Assembly (NCBI GenBank): GCA_026119855.1
Contig: JAOWBW010000027.1
Location: forward strand, 1,590,623 to 1,654,622
Direction: 5' to 3'
Source of the DNA: Campanula takesimana
Lineage: Eukaryota > Streptophyta > Magnoliopsida > Asterales > Campanulaceae
Length of the DNA stretch: 64,000 nt
The notes below the pieces were generated by a model. That model saw only the letters and a list, made by a program, of their open reading frames with translations. It was not told where the DNA came from and made no database searches. The position numbers and the translations under genes are program-made. Of this stretch, positions 44,858 to 56,286 are shown in pieces. Position 1 is the stretch's first letter; each line of letters starts with the position of its first letter.

Positions 44858-46257
44858 ATTGGTATTTTCTGGTGCTGCTACACGGACAAAAATACATTAT
44901 ATAGTGCAAACTCTGGCCACCCTTGCAAAGGAGCAGCTGCACTCTTTTAAAAGTAAATGAACTAATCTAACTGTCCATCCAGTACATCATACTGCACCTC
45001 AGCAACCGAACCTGGCCAGTTAGACATTAATACAAACACTTGGAGTGCATATGACTGAAGGGCTCAAGCCTCAAGTACTTATTTGTTGAACCATTACCAG
45101 AACAAGAAAAGCTCTGATCAATGCATCAGTCAGTAGAAATCCAACGACTCTATTGCCTCCGAGTGAGATAAATCAACCTGACTAATCAAAGGGTAGAGCT
45201 TGAAACTGTGCCATTTGAATGCAGAGAGAGCAAGACTTTGAATTTGTTGTGGTTCAATGAATTAAAGAAGGAGCGTTGTGGAATTGGGTGGAGTATGGAT
45301 GATGATTGCAGGCGGATTGGTGGGGAAGCCGAAGGAGAAAGAATTGAAAATTGATTCCAGAGCGCTGCTGTACGATGAGAGATTGGAGGTTTATTGTAAA
45401 ATTGAATTATGTTAGAAGGGCATGATAAGGATTCGCTTTTAAATGTCGATTATCCAAGACGTGATTCTGGGAAAAGCTGGGGTCTAGCAGATTCTTCTTA
45501 ACGCAGAATTCTGCGTTCAAATCCTAAGAACGCAAATGCCATTATTTCCCCCAAACACAAGGCACGTCGCGTTGGGCCTTCAAACGCGCGTTTCAGGCCT
45601 AAAAACGCATTCCCAAACGGGGCCTTAGTTTCCTTAGTTTAATTGATTTCCTATATTCAATTATACTCCTACCGTCTCAGGGACTCCGGGTAAATTAGGT
45701 TTTGATCAGGATTAGGTTTTGTATCCTTATAAATATATTGTGACTACCACCATAATATTTAGTACTTTACTTTGTCGATCCTACAACCCGGCCTAGTCAT
45801 ATTGTTTGTGTGTTCTTGGGGAGGTGAAATAATATGTATGAGAGATTATACATGGAGAATAGCCATGCTAGATCTAGGTGAGTGCATGTACTATGTTGTA
45901 ATAATCTTTACATATTATAATGATATCCTGGTTAAGTGCTCCCCGATGTAGTCATGTGTTGACGAGCTGGGTTATCAAATATTTGTGTTCTTGTTCTTTC
46001 ATATTAATATTATCATGTGTTGATTGTTTTCTCCATATTTATTGATGACTGCTAGTATGGGCTAGTAGATGCGGAGATCCCCAATTCCCCAACATATGGG
46101 TCTCTATGGGTTCATACCCATTAGAACCAATAATTTTAATGGGTACCTAATGGATAACCCAACAGGTCATTTTTAATGGTTGTTGGACGTGTTAATGGAT
46201 ATGGGTTGAAAATTGCCACCCCTACTTCCAATTGCCTAGAGTTTTTACTCTTGAGAG
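44858..46257. other. intergenic sequence
   Basis: No gene was found in this 1.4-kb stretch. It includes words such as CCCAAACGGGGCCTTA (about 45612) that often end dispersed plant repeats, and a TATAAATATA near 45729 in a stretch resembling an LTR without a confirmed partner. At 46090-46230 there is a run of ATGGGTTCATACCCATTA and GCCACCCCTA words as in hAT-like repeats. None of these could be bounded. Confidence 0.4.
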
Positions 46258-46495
46258 TGTTAGAATAACAATGGCACAGGCAGAAGGCTAAGGTTTGAAG
46301 AATTTTTCCCTTCATGATTCATTCATTCACAGAGTTTACATTATATACAGACTCGACTTGGTACAAACTAATTATGGTAATCTAGGACTCTATTGGTAAC
46401 CAAATATGCATAATAGTGAGCACAATATTCCTAGGATATGTGACTGATACTTAGCCATATATACAAACAATAATATCTCACAATATCGTCTAATA
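46258..46495 (-). repeat. 3' LTR of Copia-B
   Basis: On the minus strand it starts TATTAGACGATATTG (the first TG appears mutated to TA) and ends ATTCTAACA. It is preceded by the polypurine tract TTGAGGGGTGG. At 238 bp it is short. The 5' LTR is not in the window. Confidence 0.7.
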
Positions 46496-46502
46496 CCACC
46501 CC

Positions 46503-48092
46503 TCAAGCAAGACGTCCATAGGGAAGGCGCAGCTTGACCGAAAGAGCCTGGAAGCGAGGTTTGGGCAAACCCTTAGTGAATATATCGGCAAGTTGATCCT
46601 CCGTAGAAACATAATGCAGTGTTAAGAAACCACGAGTGACTAACTCACGTATAAAGTGATAGTCAATCTCTATGTGCTGAGTGCGAGCATGAAAGACGGG
46701 GTTTCGTGCCATGTGAAGTGCGGAGAGGTTGTCACAAAATAGAGAGGGAGGTGAAAAAGGGAGTCGCAGCTCTCGAAACAGGTAAGAAAACCATCGAAGT
46801 TCGGCAGTGGTAGTGGCGAGAGCACGGTATTCAGCTTCACTGCTAGAGCGGGAAACGGTGGATTGTTTCTTGGCCATCCAAGAAACAATTTTAGGTCCAA
46901 TGAAGATGCAAGCACCGGTCATGGATCGACGATCGTCTGGGTTTCCCGCCCAGTCGGCGTCAGAATAAGCCCGAATAGAGAGGTTCGGGGACCGATGAAA
47001 AGTGAGTCCAAGATCAAGTGTACCATTAATGAACCGTAGGATGCGCTTGGCAGCAATCAAGTGAGTAGTCTGAGGTTGATGCATGAATTGACACACTTGA
47101 TTAACATAGAAAGCAATGTCCGATCGAGTCAAAGTAAGGTACTGTAAACCACCCACTAAACTGCGATAAAGAGTAGGATCAGAAAGGAGCTCACCATCTT
47201 GACTAGATAGCCGAGAGTGAGGAACAGTGGGGGTGGAGGAGGGCTTACAGTCGGTCATATTAAAACGAGCAAGTAGATCACGAGCGTACCGAGCTTGACC
47301 AAGACACAAGGTATCGGAAGTGCGGGTAGCTTCAAGACCCAAGAAGAAACTTAGATCTCCCAAACGGCGACTGTCAAATGTACTACAAATGTCATCAATA
47401 ATAGTGGTGACGGCTGAAGAAGAAGAACCAGTAATGATAATGTTGTCGACATAAACCAGAATAACCGTAGTAGTGTCAGATGAGTGCCGTATAAAAAGAG
47501 AAGAATCAAACCGACTGTTGAAGAAACCACAACAGAGAAGAAAGTCATGAAGACGCTGAAACCAGGCACGCGGAGACTGTTTCAGACCATATAAAATCTT
47601 ATGAAGCTTACAAACAAGAGCAGAATTGGTGGGATGAACAAAACCAGGGGGTTGTTTCATGTAAACCTCCTCATTCAAGAAACCATTCAGAAAAGCATTA
47701 CGCACATCAAGTTGCTGAATAACCCAATACCGAGAGTGAGCAACGGATAATACAGTGCGAATGGTGGAGGGCTTAACCACAGGGATAAAAGTCTCATCAT
47801 AATCAAGCCCCGCTTGTTGTATGAAACCTTGAGCAACTAAACGAGCCTTGTGACGATCGAGTGAACCATCGGCCTTTCGCTTGACTTTAAAAATCCACTT
47901 ACACCCAATGACATTCACATTTGGTGGACACGGAACAAGTGACCAAGTCTTGTTGTTGTGTAATGCCGTAATTTCTTCATTCATAGCGGATTGCCAATGA
48001 GGGTATTGAGATGCTTGCTTGAAAGTTCTCGGTTCATGAAACGGATCTTTGCTCATGGCAACAAGACTATACTCAATCGAAATTGGAGAAGT
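46503..48092 (-). pseudogene. Copia-B RT and RNase H, 5' truncated, active site changed
   Basis: An open frame of about 530 codons runs from the Sirevirus junction to the TAG at 46503. It contains HWQSAMNEEITALHNNKTW, VIGCKWIFKVKRKADGS, LVAQGFIQQAGLDYDETF, LDVRNAFLNG and LYGLKQSPRAW. The catalytic motif reads YVDN where YVDD is required (Asn codon at 47442-47444). RNase H has YSDADWAGNPDDRRS and SSSEAEYRALA, and the frame ends with the usual ADIFTKGLP. In the continuous frame the first residues before 48092 come from the Sirevirus LTR and are not part of the gene. It has lost its front half and its second catalytic Asp, so it is inactive. Confidence 0.88.
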
Positions 48093-49536
48093 TGTTGGTC
48101 CCAAAGGGGCAACAAGGGTATGAAAATCGCTAGAGGGGGGGGGGGTGAATAGCGTTTTAAAAATTCTTTTCAAACCCTTTTGAAAAGCAATAGCGTATGC
48201 ACACAGTTCTCAAATAAGCTAGGTATAGCGCGCAGAGAGAGTGTGAAATGAACAGCAGAAATTTAAGCAGCTACTGCGCAGGAAAAGGCTGCGCAGAGTT
48301 AAAAACGCACGCGCTAAGTTTTGGCTTAAAGTGTTGGATAAAAAGGATTCTAAGGCAATAAGCAATAACAAACACAGCAGCAATAATAGCAATCTGGTAA
48401 GATCAAACAAAGCAGTAATTCAGAAATGATTAAGCAGGAAATAAATAGCGAGAATAAAGAACAAGCTATTTGGAGAGGTTCGGTCGATGAAAGATCTACA
48501 TCCTCTACCAAGATGGTTAGTCTTGGATTTTCTAATGGGGAGATTTATATTGATGTGAGGAGCTTTTACAAGATTACAATGAATCAAAACTCAAATCAAA
48601 ATCTATTCTATGAAGAACAAATCCTAGACTAAACCGGTGTATCTCAAGAAGTTAGATCGATATGATCAAATGCTTCAAGAGGTGTGTGTGTGTCAGAAAT
48701 TCTGGGCTCTAAGAATCTATGAGATGAAGAGCACAAAGAATTCTGGGTGATACAAGGCTTTAGGATCTGGGCAGGAGTTTGAAGGTATGAAGGTTTGAAG
48801 GTTGATCTTGAATCTGGGAATATAAGAAGCAATCTTCAGAACTTCAAGGATATTAGTAAGCACAAACTCTAGAAACTTGTAAATGAAGATGAGCAGGCTA
48901 TTTATAGCAGAGAGTTTAAAACTAGCCGTTGGAGCTCTGAGCAAAGACGATGAGCTAGCACAATATGATTGATGAGCAGATGTCCTTTATAGCCGTTGGG
49001 GATCTGATCAAGGTTGATGACCTGGCACAATATGATTGGTGCGCAGGTGATATAGAGCCGTTGGAGACTGAGCATGAAGACCAAATTCAAAAGCTTCTTC
49101 TAGAAAGTTGACAGCTGTCTTTGTTTGAAATATTTCTCTTGAGCGCATCTCCACCGTTGGATCTGTTGAGTGTGCTTGCTTTATCGTTTCTGCACACCTC
49201 AGCACTTTAATAAGCGTACATCTTCAAAGCTTTTTCCAAGTTAGGTGATCTGAATGCATTGAAAACTGAGCAAGGTAGAAAGCTGCGCAGGAGAGACCTG
49301 CGCAGTGGTGTCCTGCGCAGAGTAGTCCTGCGCAATGACCACAGTCTTGCTTAGATCTTCATTCTTTTTCTCTCCTAGTCCTATATTCTAAGCCTATACT
49401 ATAAAATGGACTAAGCTAAAAATTGAAGTTATAAAACTTCTTACATAGGGTCCTAAAGTCCATAAAATATTAATAGGTGATGGTATCAATCAATTCTAAC
49501 ATAAGTAGGAGGGTTAAGAAATAAGCATACCTAACA
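48093..49536 (-). repeat. 3' LTR of the Sirevirus
   Basis: On the minus strand it starts TGTTAGGTATGC at 49536 and ends GGGACCAACA at 48093, which gives 1,444 bp. It includes a C-rich run at 48134-48147, a TATA box at 48898-48906, and four CTGCGCA words within 50 bp at 49283-49333. The left limit relies on the junction with Copia-B and is firm to a few bases. Confidence 0.85.
48898..48906 (-). promoter_or_regulatory. TATA box of the Sirevirus LTR
   Basis: TATAAATAG on the minus strand lies about 630 bp after the LTR start. It is followed by an AAATGAAG-type leader and is placed as expected for transcription of the element. Confidence 0.6.
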
Positions 49537-49552
49537 ATCTCCCCCTAAATGA
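49537..49552 (-). promoter_or_regulatory. polypurine tract of the Sirevirus
   Basis: The minus strand reads ATTTAGGGGGAGAT immediately before the LTR start. This primes plus-strand DNA and sets the LTR limit. Confidence 0.9.
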
Positions 49553-50019
49553 TTGATGCCATTACCTACTATAACAAAGGCAATTCATTGTACTTGATAG
49601 TAACATGTCCATAAAAATGAAAATGGTAAATCATGCTTTAAGTCAATGCACACACTAGCCAATGCTATAGATTTCTAGTCTATCCAAAAGATTAGCTTAC
49701 AATATGGGAAAGACAGAAATATCATTCAGCGCATACAAATAATATGAGTTTTAGTTTAAGTATGCGTTTAAACTGAATGTTTAAACATCATGCGTTGAAA
49801 ATATGAGCAGTTAAGATTATGAGCATAAGGTGAAATAATGCAATCATTGTTCTACAAACGAAAAGTTTGAATTGAACAAGGTTTTGGAAATTAATGATGC
49901 GATTTTTCTCATTAAAACTTGAAATGTAAAGAGTTGCAGATTACAAGTTTGAACAAGAAAAACAAAATGCGCACAAAAAGGAATACCTTGCGCAAAAAAA
50001 AAAAAAAATTACATAGAAC
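49553..50019 (-). other. 3' untranslated region of the Sirevirus
   Basis: About 470 bp lie between the stop of the gene after pol and the polypurine tract. It is AT-rich with a few TGCGCA words (49969, 49991) and an A tract at about 49997-50010. No frame was seen. Confidence 0.6.
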
Positions 50020-52668
50020 CTAGTCTATGTTGATCCTGTGCAGGGCTTCGCGCAGCTCATTCTGCAGACTGTTGAACTTATTCATAAGTTCAATCTTAAG
50101 TTCTTGAAACCTCTCTCTGAATGCCACAGCCTCACCAACATAGGTAGACATTCCTCTGCGCATATCTCTGTTGTCCTCTCGCAGCTCTTGGAAGTTGGCT
50201 CTGTACTGCACTTGATGTCCAGTCATCTGGTTGAAATATGACTGCTCTGCAGCTTCAATAGTGTTGATGACGGTGGCCTGTATTGCTTCGAGTCTTTGGT
50301 TAGTGTGGAGGCGCTGAGTGTTCACGCTGGCTTGAATATCGAACATAGCTTGATCCATCCTAGCGTTGAACCCATCAGCGAAACCAGTCATCGCTTGAGT
50401 TATGCACTCCCTGACACTTTCCAAATTAAGCGCATTGGCATGCGCAGGACCACCTTGTTCTAATTTCTCCAACATCATTGCTTCCAACCCAGCAAACCCT
50501 TCATGCAACCCATCGGCCAAGCTCTTGCGCAGACGCTTAAGCAGTCCTATAAACCCATCATTGATAGCGGTATAGGTGCAAACATTTTCAAGCATCCTAG
50601 CTATTGACTTCAGAGAGTCCAAAACCATTTGATCTAAAGCATCAGGGGCGCGTTGCGCAGAGGGGCCTGAGGGACCTGCGGAGGTACTTGCCTTTGATAC
50701 ATTTTCCCCTTTAATGGCAGCAATCTCTAATCGCTGCACATCAAGTTGCTTTTGGATAGCAGTCTGTGCAGTAATGAGCTGAGTCATTTGAGACTGCGCA
50801 GCAACCTGGTTGACTTGAATAGTACTGAGAGCCTGGAGAATTTGGCGCAGATCAGCAGAGGAAGAGAGAGAGGAAGTAGATACTGTAGGAAGGACGGAAG
50901 GAATAGCTTGAGCTGATGGAGGAGAAACTTTGGGAGGAGAGTGCGTTGGAGAAGGTTGTTTGGGAGAGAGATGAATAGGATCAGCAGCAGGAGACCTATG
51001 CGTAGATGAGTGCGTGCTGCTGCTATCTGTATCAGTTGTGCACACATCCCCTTCCTTTTCACCTTCAGGAGGATCAACAGCAGTTCGCTGCGCAGCATCA
51101 TCAGCCTGCGCAGTCTTGGTAATTTCCTCATCCTCATCTTCCAAGTCCAATCCATCATGGAGGACAGAGGTTCCAAGTTAAGTATTTCCAATCGGAATAT
51201 TGAGGCATTGGAAGGCACTTGATGGTTTAGGAGAAGGTGGATCCACAGCTTTTGGCTGTCCCTTCATAGTGTTGCGCACAACTTGTTTCTTGCGCGGAGT
51301 TCGAAGAGGAACATCCTTAGCAGGTGCAGCAGCAGGGGCCTTGGCAGGTGTACCGGAGTTGGGAAAAGCTTCATCCATCCAGTCATCACTATCTCCTTTA
51401 CCCTAAGTAGGAGGTCCTTTAGCAGCCTTTAGATCTTGCTCCCCCTGCGCAGTATCATCCGCAGCATCAGCATCAGCAGCCGTCTTATCCATTCGAAACT
51501 TGATGTCTTCTTCAACCATAGCCGCCGCAGGAGGAAGTCTGGTAAATGCAGACTTTTTCTTGGATTTTACAGGAGAGGGAACAGGCGCAGGAGGATCTTT
51601 ACGCTTCTTTGAAGGCTTGGGAGCAGGAGGTGGGAAATCAGATCCTATTTTAATTCCAGCAGTTGACTTGACATTAGGAATTTCCTTCACCTTTTCTGGC
51701 GCAGGATCTGCAATACCTTTGCCTTTGCGTTTTGCCTCCGGAGCCGCCGTTTCAGGTTCAGCAGGCGCAGTGGCTTTTGAAGGTTGTGCGGCAGATTTCT
51801 TTGCCTTGGGTTGAGGGGCATCATCATCATCATCATCATCATTACTATCAACCCAATCTTCCTTGTCTGGGCTGGTATCCTTGTTCCAGATCTTGCGATA
51901 ATCACCGCGACCAATTTCATTGCGCAGTGAGTAGAGGTGAGAGATGGAACAGGTCTTGGTGCACGGAACTTTGAGTTCAGGACGCTTCTGCACGAAGGTG
52001 CGCAGCTCAGAGACATTCATTAGATACTTAGATAGTAGCCTACAGTGAGTTCTGTACTTGGCGACTTTCTTATCTATGCGCTTGTCATAACTCTCCGACG
52101 TATCCCATAGCTCATCAAATAGAACAGAGGACCAGTCTAGGGCATCGCCATTATAAACCGCAGCGCAATAAGCCCACTGCTTGGAAATGAACTTGCCCTT
52201 ATTTCCATTTTTGCAGTTTACTGAGTCATCAATAATGGTGCACAGGTGATACATCACCTCACCAAATTCCTTGCGATCATGAATGCTCCACTTCTTTACA
52301 AGAGTGGGTTCCCCAACCAGTTTCTGCGCAAGCTTGTTTTGTTTAGCTTCAGAATCGACTTCTGGCGCATCATCAACATTGAACCCGCAAAGCTTTTTAA
52401 GTGACGCAGGAACAATGCGCACTGAATAATTCTGAACAACTGAGCGGAGAACATCAATCTTTGCTCGAGTTTGCTTGTGCGTCATGGTGACTCTCTCTGT
52501 GTTTTCAAAGAACTCGTCTACAAGAGAGGGGACATAGAAGTCCTGATCCAGTGTAAAGAGAGGTAAGATGCCGGAGGAATCCATAAGATGAGCAATCCTG
52601 CGTCCGACAGCGTCTTTGTGTAGCGCAGCAAGATCTAATTCCCAGCCTTGTAGGAAATAGAAATAATT
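50020..52668 (-). pseudogene. Sirevirus gene after pol, exon 2, with two in-frame stops
   Basis: One frame runs from a probable acceptor at 52669-52670 to the TGA-type end at 50020, interrupted by TAG at 51403-51405 and TAA at 51178-51180. The first 210 residues (FYFLQGWELD, FYVPSLVDEFFENTE, HKQTRAKIDVLRS) resemble the domain called putative plant transposon protein in genes after pol of plant Copia elements. Then come an Asp run, a Lys/Pro/Ala-rich low-complexity part and, after the stops, a 370-residue part with a Ser/Pro-rich start and long coiled coils (ALSTIQVNQVAAQSQMTQL). I see no convincing membrane segment or signal peptide, so the common label envelope-like is not supported here. 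The role is unknown. Confidence 0.72.
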
Positions 52669-53288
52669 CTGCGCAAAACAAGAAATAGTTTAGACAATAA
52701 TCACATGGAGCGAAGCGCATGCGCAGATATACGTATGCGCAGCAACTCCATACTAAAAGAACAAGAAAGTAATGCGCACAAATAGGTAAAAATGCGCAAA
52801 CGCAAGTATGCATGTGCAAAAACGCAAACATTTAGAAATTCTTATGCGACCCAAATCATAAGAGAGAAATAAGAACTTGATGAACACGGAATAATAGAAC
52901 ATGAACATGAAGAACACCAAGAACACTAAAAATCAAAGATTGACCAAAATGGACAAAAAACATGTCGAAATGACCGCATTGCAAGGATGAAAACAACCAT
53001 AACAACGAAATTTCCAAAAACATGAGATTAAGCCCAGAAACTGAAGAAAACTGTTCGTCTGCTCAAGATATTTTCGAATGAAAATTTTGCAGAAAACGTG
53101 TGAAAACAGTATTGATCGTGAAATAAAGTAGATATATATGTAAATCAGAGAGAGAAGAACCCAAAACAACAAACGATTTTGAAAATGATTAAAAGATGAG
53201 AGAAAAATCGAAAAAGGGAGTTTTAAGAACTCGAGACTCAACAATGACGGATTGACAGAAAATGATTTCAAGGGTCAGAAATTGTTAC
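52669..53288 (-). other. predicted intron of the gene after pol
   Basis: The intron is 620 bp on the minus strand, with donor ATG|GTAACA at 53288 and acceptor TTGTTTTGCGCAG ending at 52669. It is T-rich, as plant introns are, and has stops in all three forward frames. Joining keeps phase 0. The acceptor is formed by one copy of the element's repeated TGCGCAG word. It has not been tested against RNA. Confidence 0.6.
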
Positions 53289-53384
53289 CATGTCGTCGAT
53301 GGTCTTAGCTTCTGGGGGAGGAACCTCTTCAACCGGTTCATGGACCTCAACAACTACCTTAGCTTTTGATTTTTTGGGAGCCAT
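53289..53384 (-). CDS. Sirevirus gene after pol, exon 1
   Basis: A 32-codon exon starts at the ATG at 53382-53384 in a favourable context (AAATGGC). The short product is basic and then acidic (MAPKKSKAKVVVEVHE, EEVPPPEAKTIDDM) and ends at a GTAACA donor in phase 0. The TATA box at 53573-53579 lies about 190 bp upstream, with a CT-rich leader between. This layout, a promoter, leader and spliced first exon of its own, is what an independently transcribed gene would show. The exon itself is intact, although exon 2 has two stops. Confidence 0.6.
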
Positions 53385-53572
53385 TTAAATGGTACTAGGG
53401 TTTTTGAAATGAGGAAGAGAGAGAAGAGATTTGCAGATTTTGAAAGGAAAGTCAAAGAGAAAAGAAAAGGAAATGTTTGGAAGGTGGAGAGTAGGTTGCA
53501 GAGGAGAGAAAATGATAAATTTGTGAAAGAGGAGAGTGAGCAGGAGAGAGAGAAATAGAAGAGTCAAAAGGG

Positions 53573-53579
53573 ATTTATA
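53573..53579 (-). promoter_or_regulatory. possible internal TATA box before the gene after pol
   Basis: TATAAAT on the minus strand is followed by a CT-rich stretch of about 50 bp (TTCTATTTCTCTCTCTCCTG), typical of plant core promoters and leaders. It lies between the RNase H stop at 54176 and the ATG at 53384. The rest of 53400-54175 has no frame of interest. Confidence 0.5.
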
Positions 53580-54175
53580 CCAAAAAGGGAAAAAGGCGTA
53601 TGACGTCAGCAGCCGGTTTGGTGAAAGACGGCGATTTGGTGAGAAATAGCAGAGGCGCACGATAGCGAAGCGACGTGGCCGAATGGGGAACGCGCGTGCG
53701 CAGACCTGACGCGCGCGTGTGTGAGCAGGTCTAGGCAGTCACAGTCATATCAACTCCCTCATAAATGTTGCTCAGGAATTCTAACAGGCGCTATCATCAA
53801 TGGCCGTATGCATTAATGATAATGGGACATGCGCAAGGGCAAAAGCATAATTTCCCAAGAAAATTCAAAAATTAAGGCGAGGGAAAAATTTTAATTGCAC
53901 AAGTACCCTTGTGAACTAAGTGTTGACTTTTCAGTCAGGGACCTATGTGCAATTTCTAATAAATAGAAGACTTACCTGCGATCCATGAAGTGTGCGTATG
54001 TTAAAATCATGCGCAGAGCTTAAATAGCACAATAGATTCTATTAAAAACTTAACATTAGAGTCATGCGCAAATGAATTACTGCGCATGGGTTGCGCAGAA
54101 GCATAGATCTTGACCTATGATGAACACCATCAAGTAAACACAAGATTATTAATATTAACAGATCATATGGACAAG

Positions 54176-55654
54176 TTAGCTAAGTTCAAGCATACCCATT
54201 TCTCCTCTCAAGAATACAAATCTCTTTGCGTCAAGAGCCTTTGTAAGGATATCACCAATTTGATTATCTGTGCCCACGTGCTCTAAATGAATGTTTCCTT
54301 TTTCCACGTGATCCTTGAGAAAATGATATTTGATGTCGATGTGCTTTTTCTTTGAATGCATGACAGGATTGTTGGAGACTGCTATGGTGGACATATTGTC
54401 ACAGAAAATTGGACAATTTCCTTCATGAATTCCATAGTCCACCAATTGTTGCTTCATCCATAGGATTTGGCAGCAGCAGCAGCTTCCAGCAGCAATGTAT
54501 TCAGCTTCTGTAGTGGAGATGGACACAGTAGCTTGCTTCTTGCTTGCCCACGCAACAAGTCGATTTCTAAGGAAATGACAAGTTCCACTTGTGCTCTTTC
54601 TGTCAATTGTGCATGCTGCGTAGTCTGCATATGAATAACCTAGCAAATCAAAATTCGAATCTTTGGTGTACCAAAGTCCAAGGTTAACAGTTCCAGAAAG
54701 ATAACGAATAATGCGTTTAACTACAGTTAAGTGCGCTTCACTAGGGTCTGCTTGATAGCGCGCACAGACACAAACACTAAACATAATATCTGGCCTACTA
54801 GCAGTAAGATAAAGAAGAGAGCCAATCATACCTCGATATAAAGTTTGATCAACTTTCTTACCTTTAAAGTCTTTGTCAAGCTCATTGCCTGTGGCCATTG
54901 GAGTGTCGTATGCTTTAGCATTCTCAAGTCTAAATTTCTTGATTAAGTCTCTTGTGTATTTGGATTGATTTATGAAGATGCCATCATTCAATTGCTTGAT
55001 TTGAAGTTCGAGGAAGAATCTGAGTTCTCCCATCATGCTCATTTCAAACTTGCTTTTCATGAGCTTCTCAAAGCGCTTACAAAGTAACTCATTAGTAGAA
55101 CCAAATATAATATCATCGACATAAATTTGAACAAGTAAAGAGTGATCATTATACTTAGCAATAAAGAGAGGTGTATCGATTTTACCGTGCTTGAAGCTTT
55201 TCTCTAGTAGGAATTTTGATAGAGTATCGTACCATGCTCTTGGAGCTTGCTTAAGTCCATACAAAGCTTTCTGAAGCTTGAAGACATGATATGGAAATCT
55301 GCTATCTTCAAATCCAGGAGGTTGAGCTACGTAGACCGTCTCTTGGAGTTCACCGTTGAGAAATGCGCTCTTCACATCCATTTGATAAAGCTTGATTTTT
55401 TTGTGAGAGGCATAAGCTAAGAAAATTCTTATAGCTTCTAGTCTTGCTACAGGTGCAAAAGTTTCATCATAGTCGATTCCTTCCTCTTGCCTATAGCCTT
55501 GCGCAACCAACCTTGCTTTGTTTCTGGTGATGCTTCCATTCTCATCCATCTTGTTTCTGAATACCCATTTTGTACCAATAACTCCTTGGTCATGAGGTCT
55601 GGGTACTAAGGTCCAAACCTTGCAGCGCACAAATTGGTTAAGCTCTTCTTGCAT
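54176..55654 (-). CDS. Sirevirus RT and RNase H
   Basis: An open frame of 492 codons covers the whole RT and RNase H. RT shows VIGTKWVFRNKMDENGS, LVAQGYRQEEGIDYDETFAPV, YQMDVKSAFLNGELQE and the intact catalytic IYVDDIIFGST. RNase H shows GYSYADYAACTIDRKS, where the first catalytic Asp (usual YSDAD) is Tyr at 54629-54631, then STTEAEYIAAGSC. It ends at a stop at 54176. Upstream, the integrase-RT linker (about 55665-56010, with VGVRTRRASNFDDEYH) is in another frame, so at least one frameshift separates the two. Enzyme activity is unlikely because of the RNase H change. Confidence 0.85.
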   Translation of the reverse strand: MQEELNQFVRCKVWTLVPRPHDQGVIGTKWVFRNKMDENGSITRNKARLVAQGYRQEEGIDYDETFAPVARLEAIRIFLAYASHKKIKLYQMDVKSAFLNGELQETVYVAQPPGFEDSRFPYHVFKLQKALYGLKQAPRAWYDTLSKFLLEKSFKHGKIDTPLFIAKYNDHSLLVQIYVDDIIFGSTNELLCKRFEKLMKSKFEMSMMGELRFFLELQIKQLNDGIFINQSKYTRDLIKKFRLENAKAYDTPMATGNELDKDFKGKKVDQTLYRGMIGSLLYLTASRPDIMFSVCVCARYQADPSEAHLTVVKRIIRYLSGTVNLGLWYTKDSNFDLLGYSYADYAACTIDRKSTSGTCHFLRNRLVAWASKKQATVSISTTEAEYIAAGSCCCCQILWMKQQLVDYGIHEGNCPIFCDNMSTIAVSNNPVMHSKKKHIDIKYHFLKDHVEKGNIHLEHVGTDNQIGDILTKALDAKRFVFLRGEMGMLELS

Positions 55655-56286
55655 AGCAGTAACCTAGCTTGGAATCTTGGAGCGCTTCATCAATCTTCTT
55701 TAGTTCGATTTGAGAGATAAAGGAGTGATATTCATCATCAAAGTTTGATGCTCTCCTAGTACGAACCCCTACATTGAGATCACCAATGATGTTTGAAGTT
55801 GGATGATCTCTAACTTCACGAACCTCAGGGGGTAAGTTGGGTTGAGTAGTAGGAATATGAAGATCTTCAAAAGGTACTTCATTTGCTCCAGCATTAAGAT
55901 AATCAAAGGTGATTTGCTGAAGCGGAGAAACATCATGCGCAGGAGGGGGTGTCTGCGCATCAGGAGTCGTCACTTCTGGCGCAGCATCCGGAGTTGTCGC
56001 ATGAGATAGACTTGCTTGATTCTGAATTATCATTTTCCGCAGGTGCAGTTTGAGGCTGCGTACCTGTCTCATCATTCTCAACAAAATTATCAGAATCATT
56101 TGGAGCCAAATGTGGCTCAAGGAGAGAATGCTCATCAAAAGTAACATGTACAGATTCTACAATTAATAGAGTAGTTCTATTAAAAACACAAAAAGCTTTA
56201 GAATGTTTGGCATACCCAACAAAAATACCTTCATCTGCTTTGGCGGCGAATTTACCTCTATGATCTTTGCCGTTGTAAAGGATATA

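Larger units (their letters stand above)
46258..48092 (-). mobile_element. Copia-B, 3' fragment of a Copia element
   Basis: This is the minus-strand 3' part of a Copia element: most of RT and RNase H followed by a short 3' LTR (46258-46495). Its 5' part is cut off at 48092 by the Sirevirus insertion and, if kept, lies to the right of the window. The short LTR and RT sequence suggest the Ale/Retrofit group (inference). Confidence 0.85.

Noticed and set aside
45660..46090. A further solo LTR with TATAAATATA and a CCCCAACA end
   Set aside because: No matching TG start or target-site duplication was found, so limits and identity cannot be supported.
50020..52668. Calling the gene after pol a viral envelope gene
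   Set aside because: No signal peptide or membrane segment is evident. The visible content is a plant transposon-associated domain, low-complexity sequence and coiled coils.
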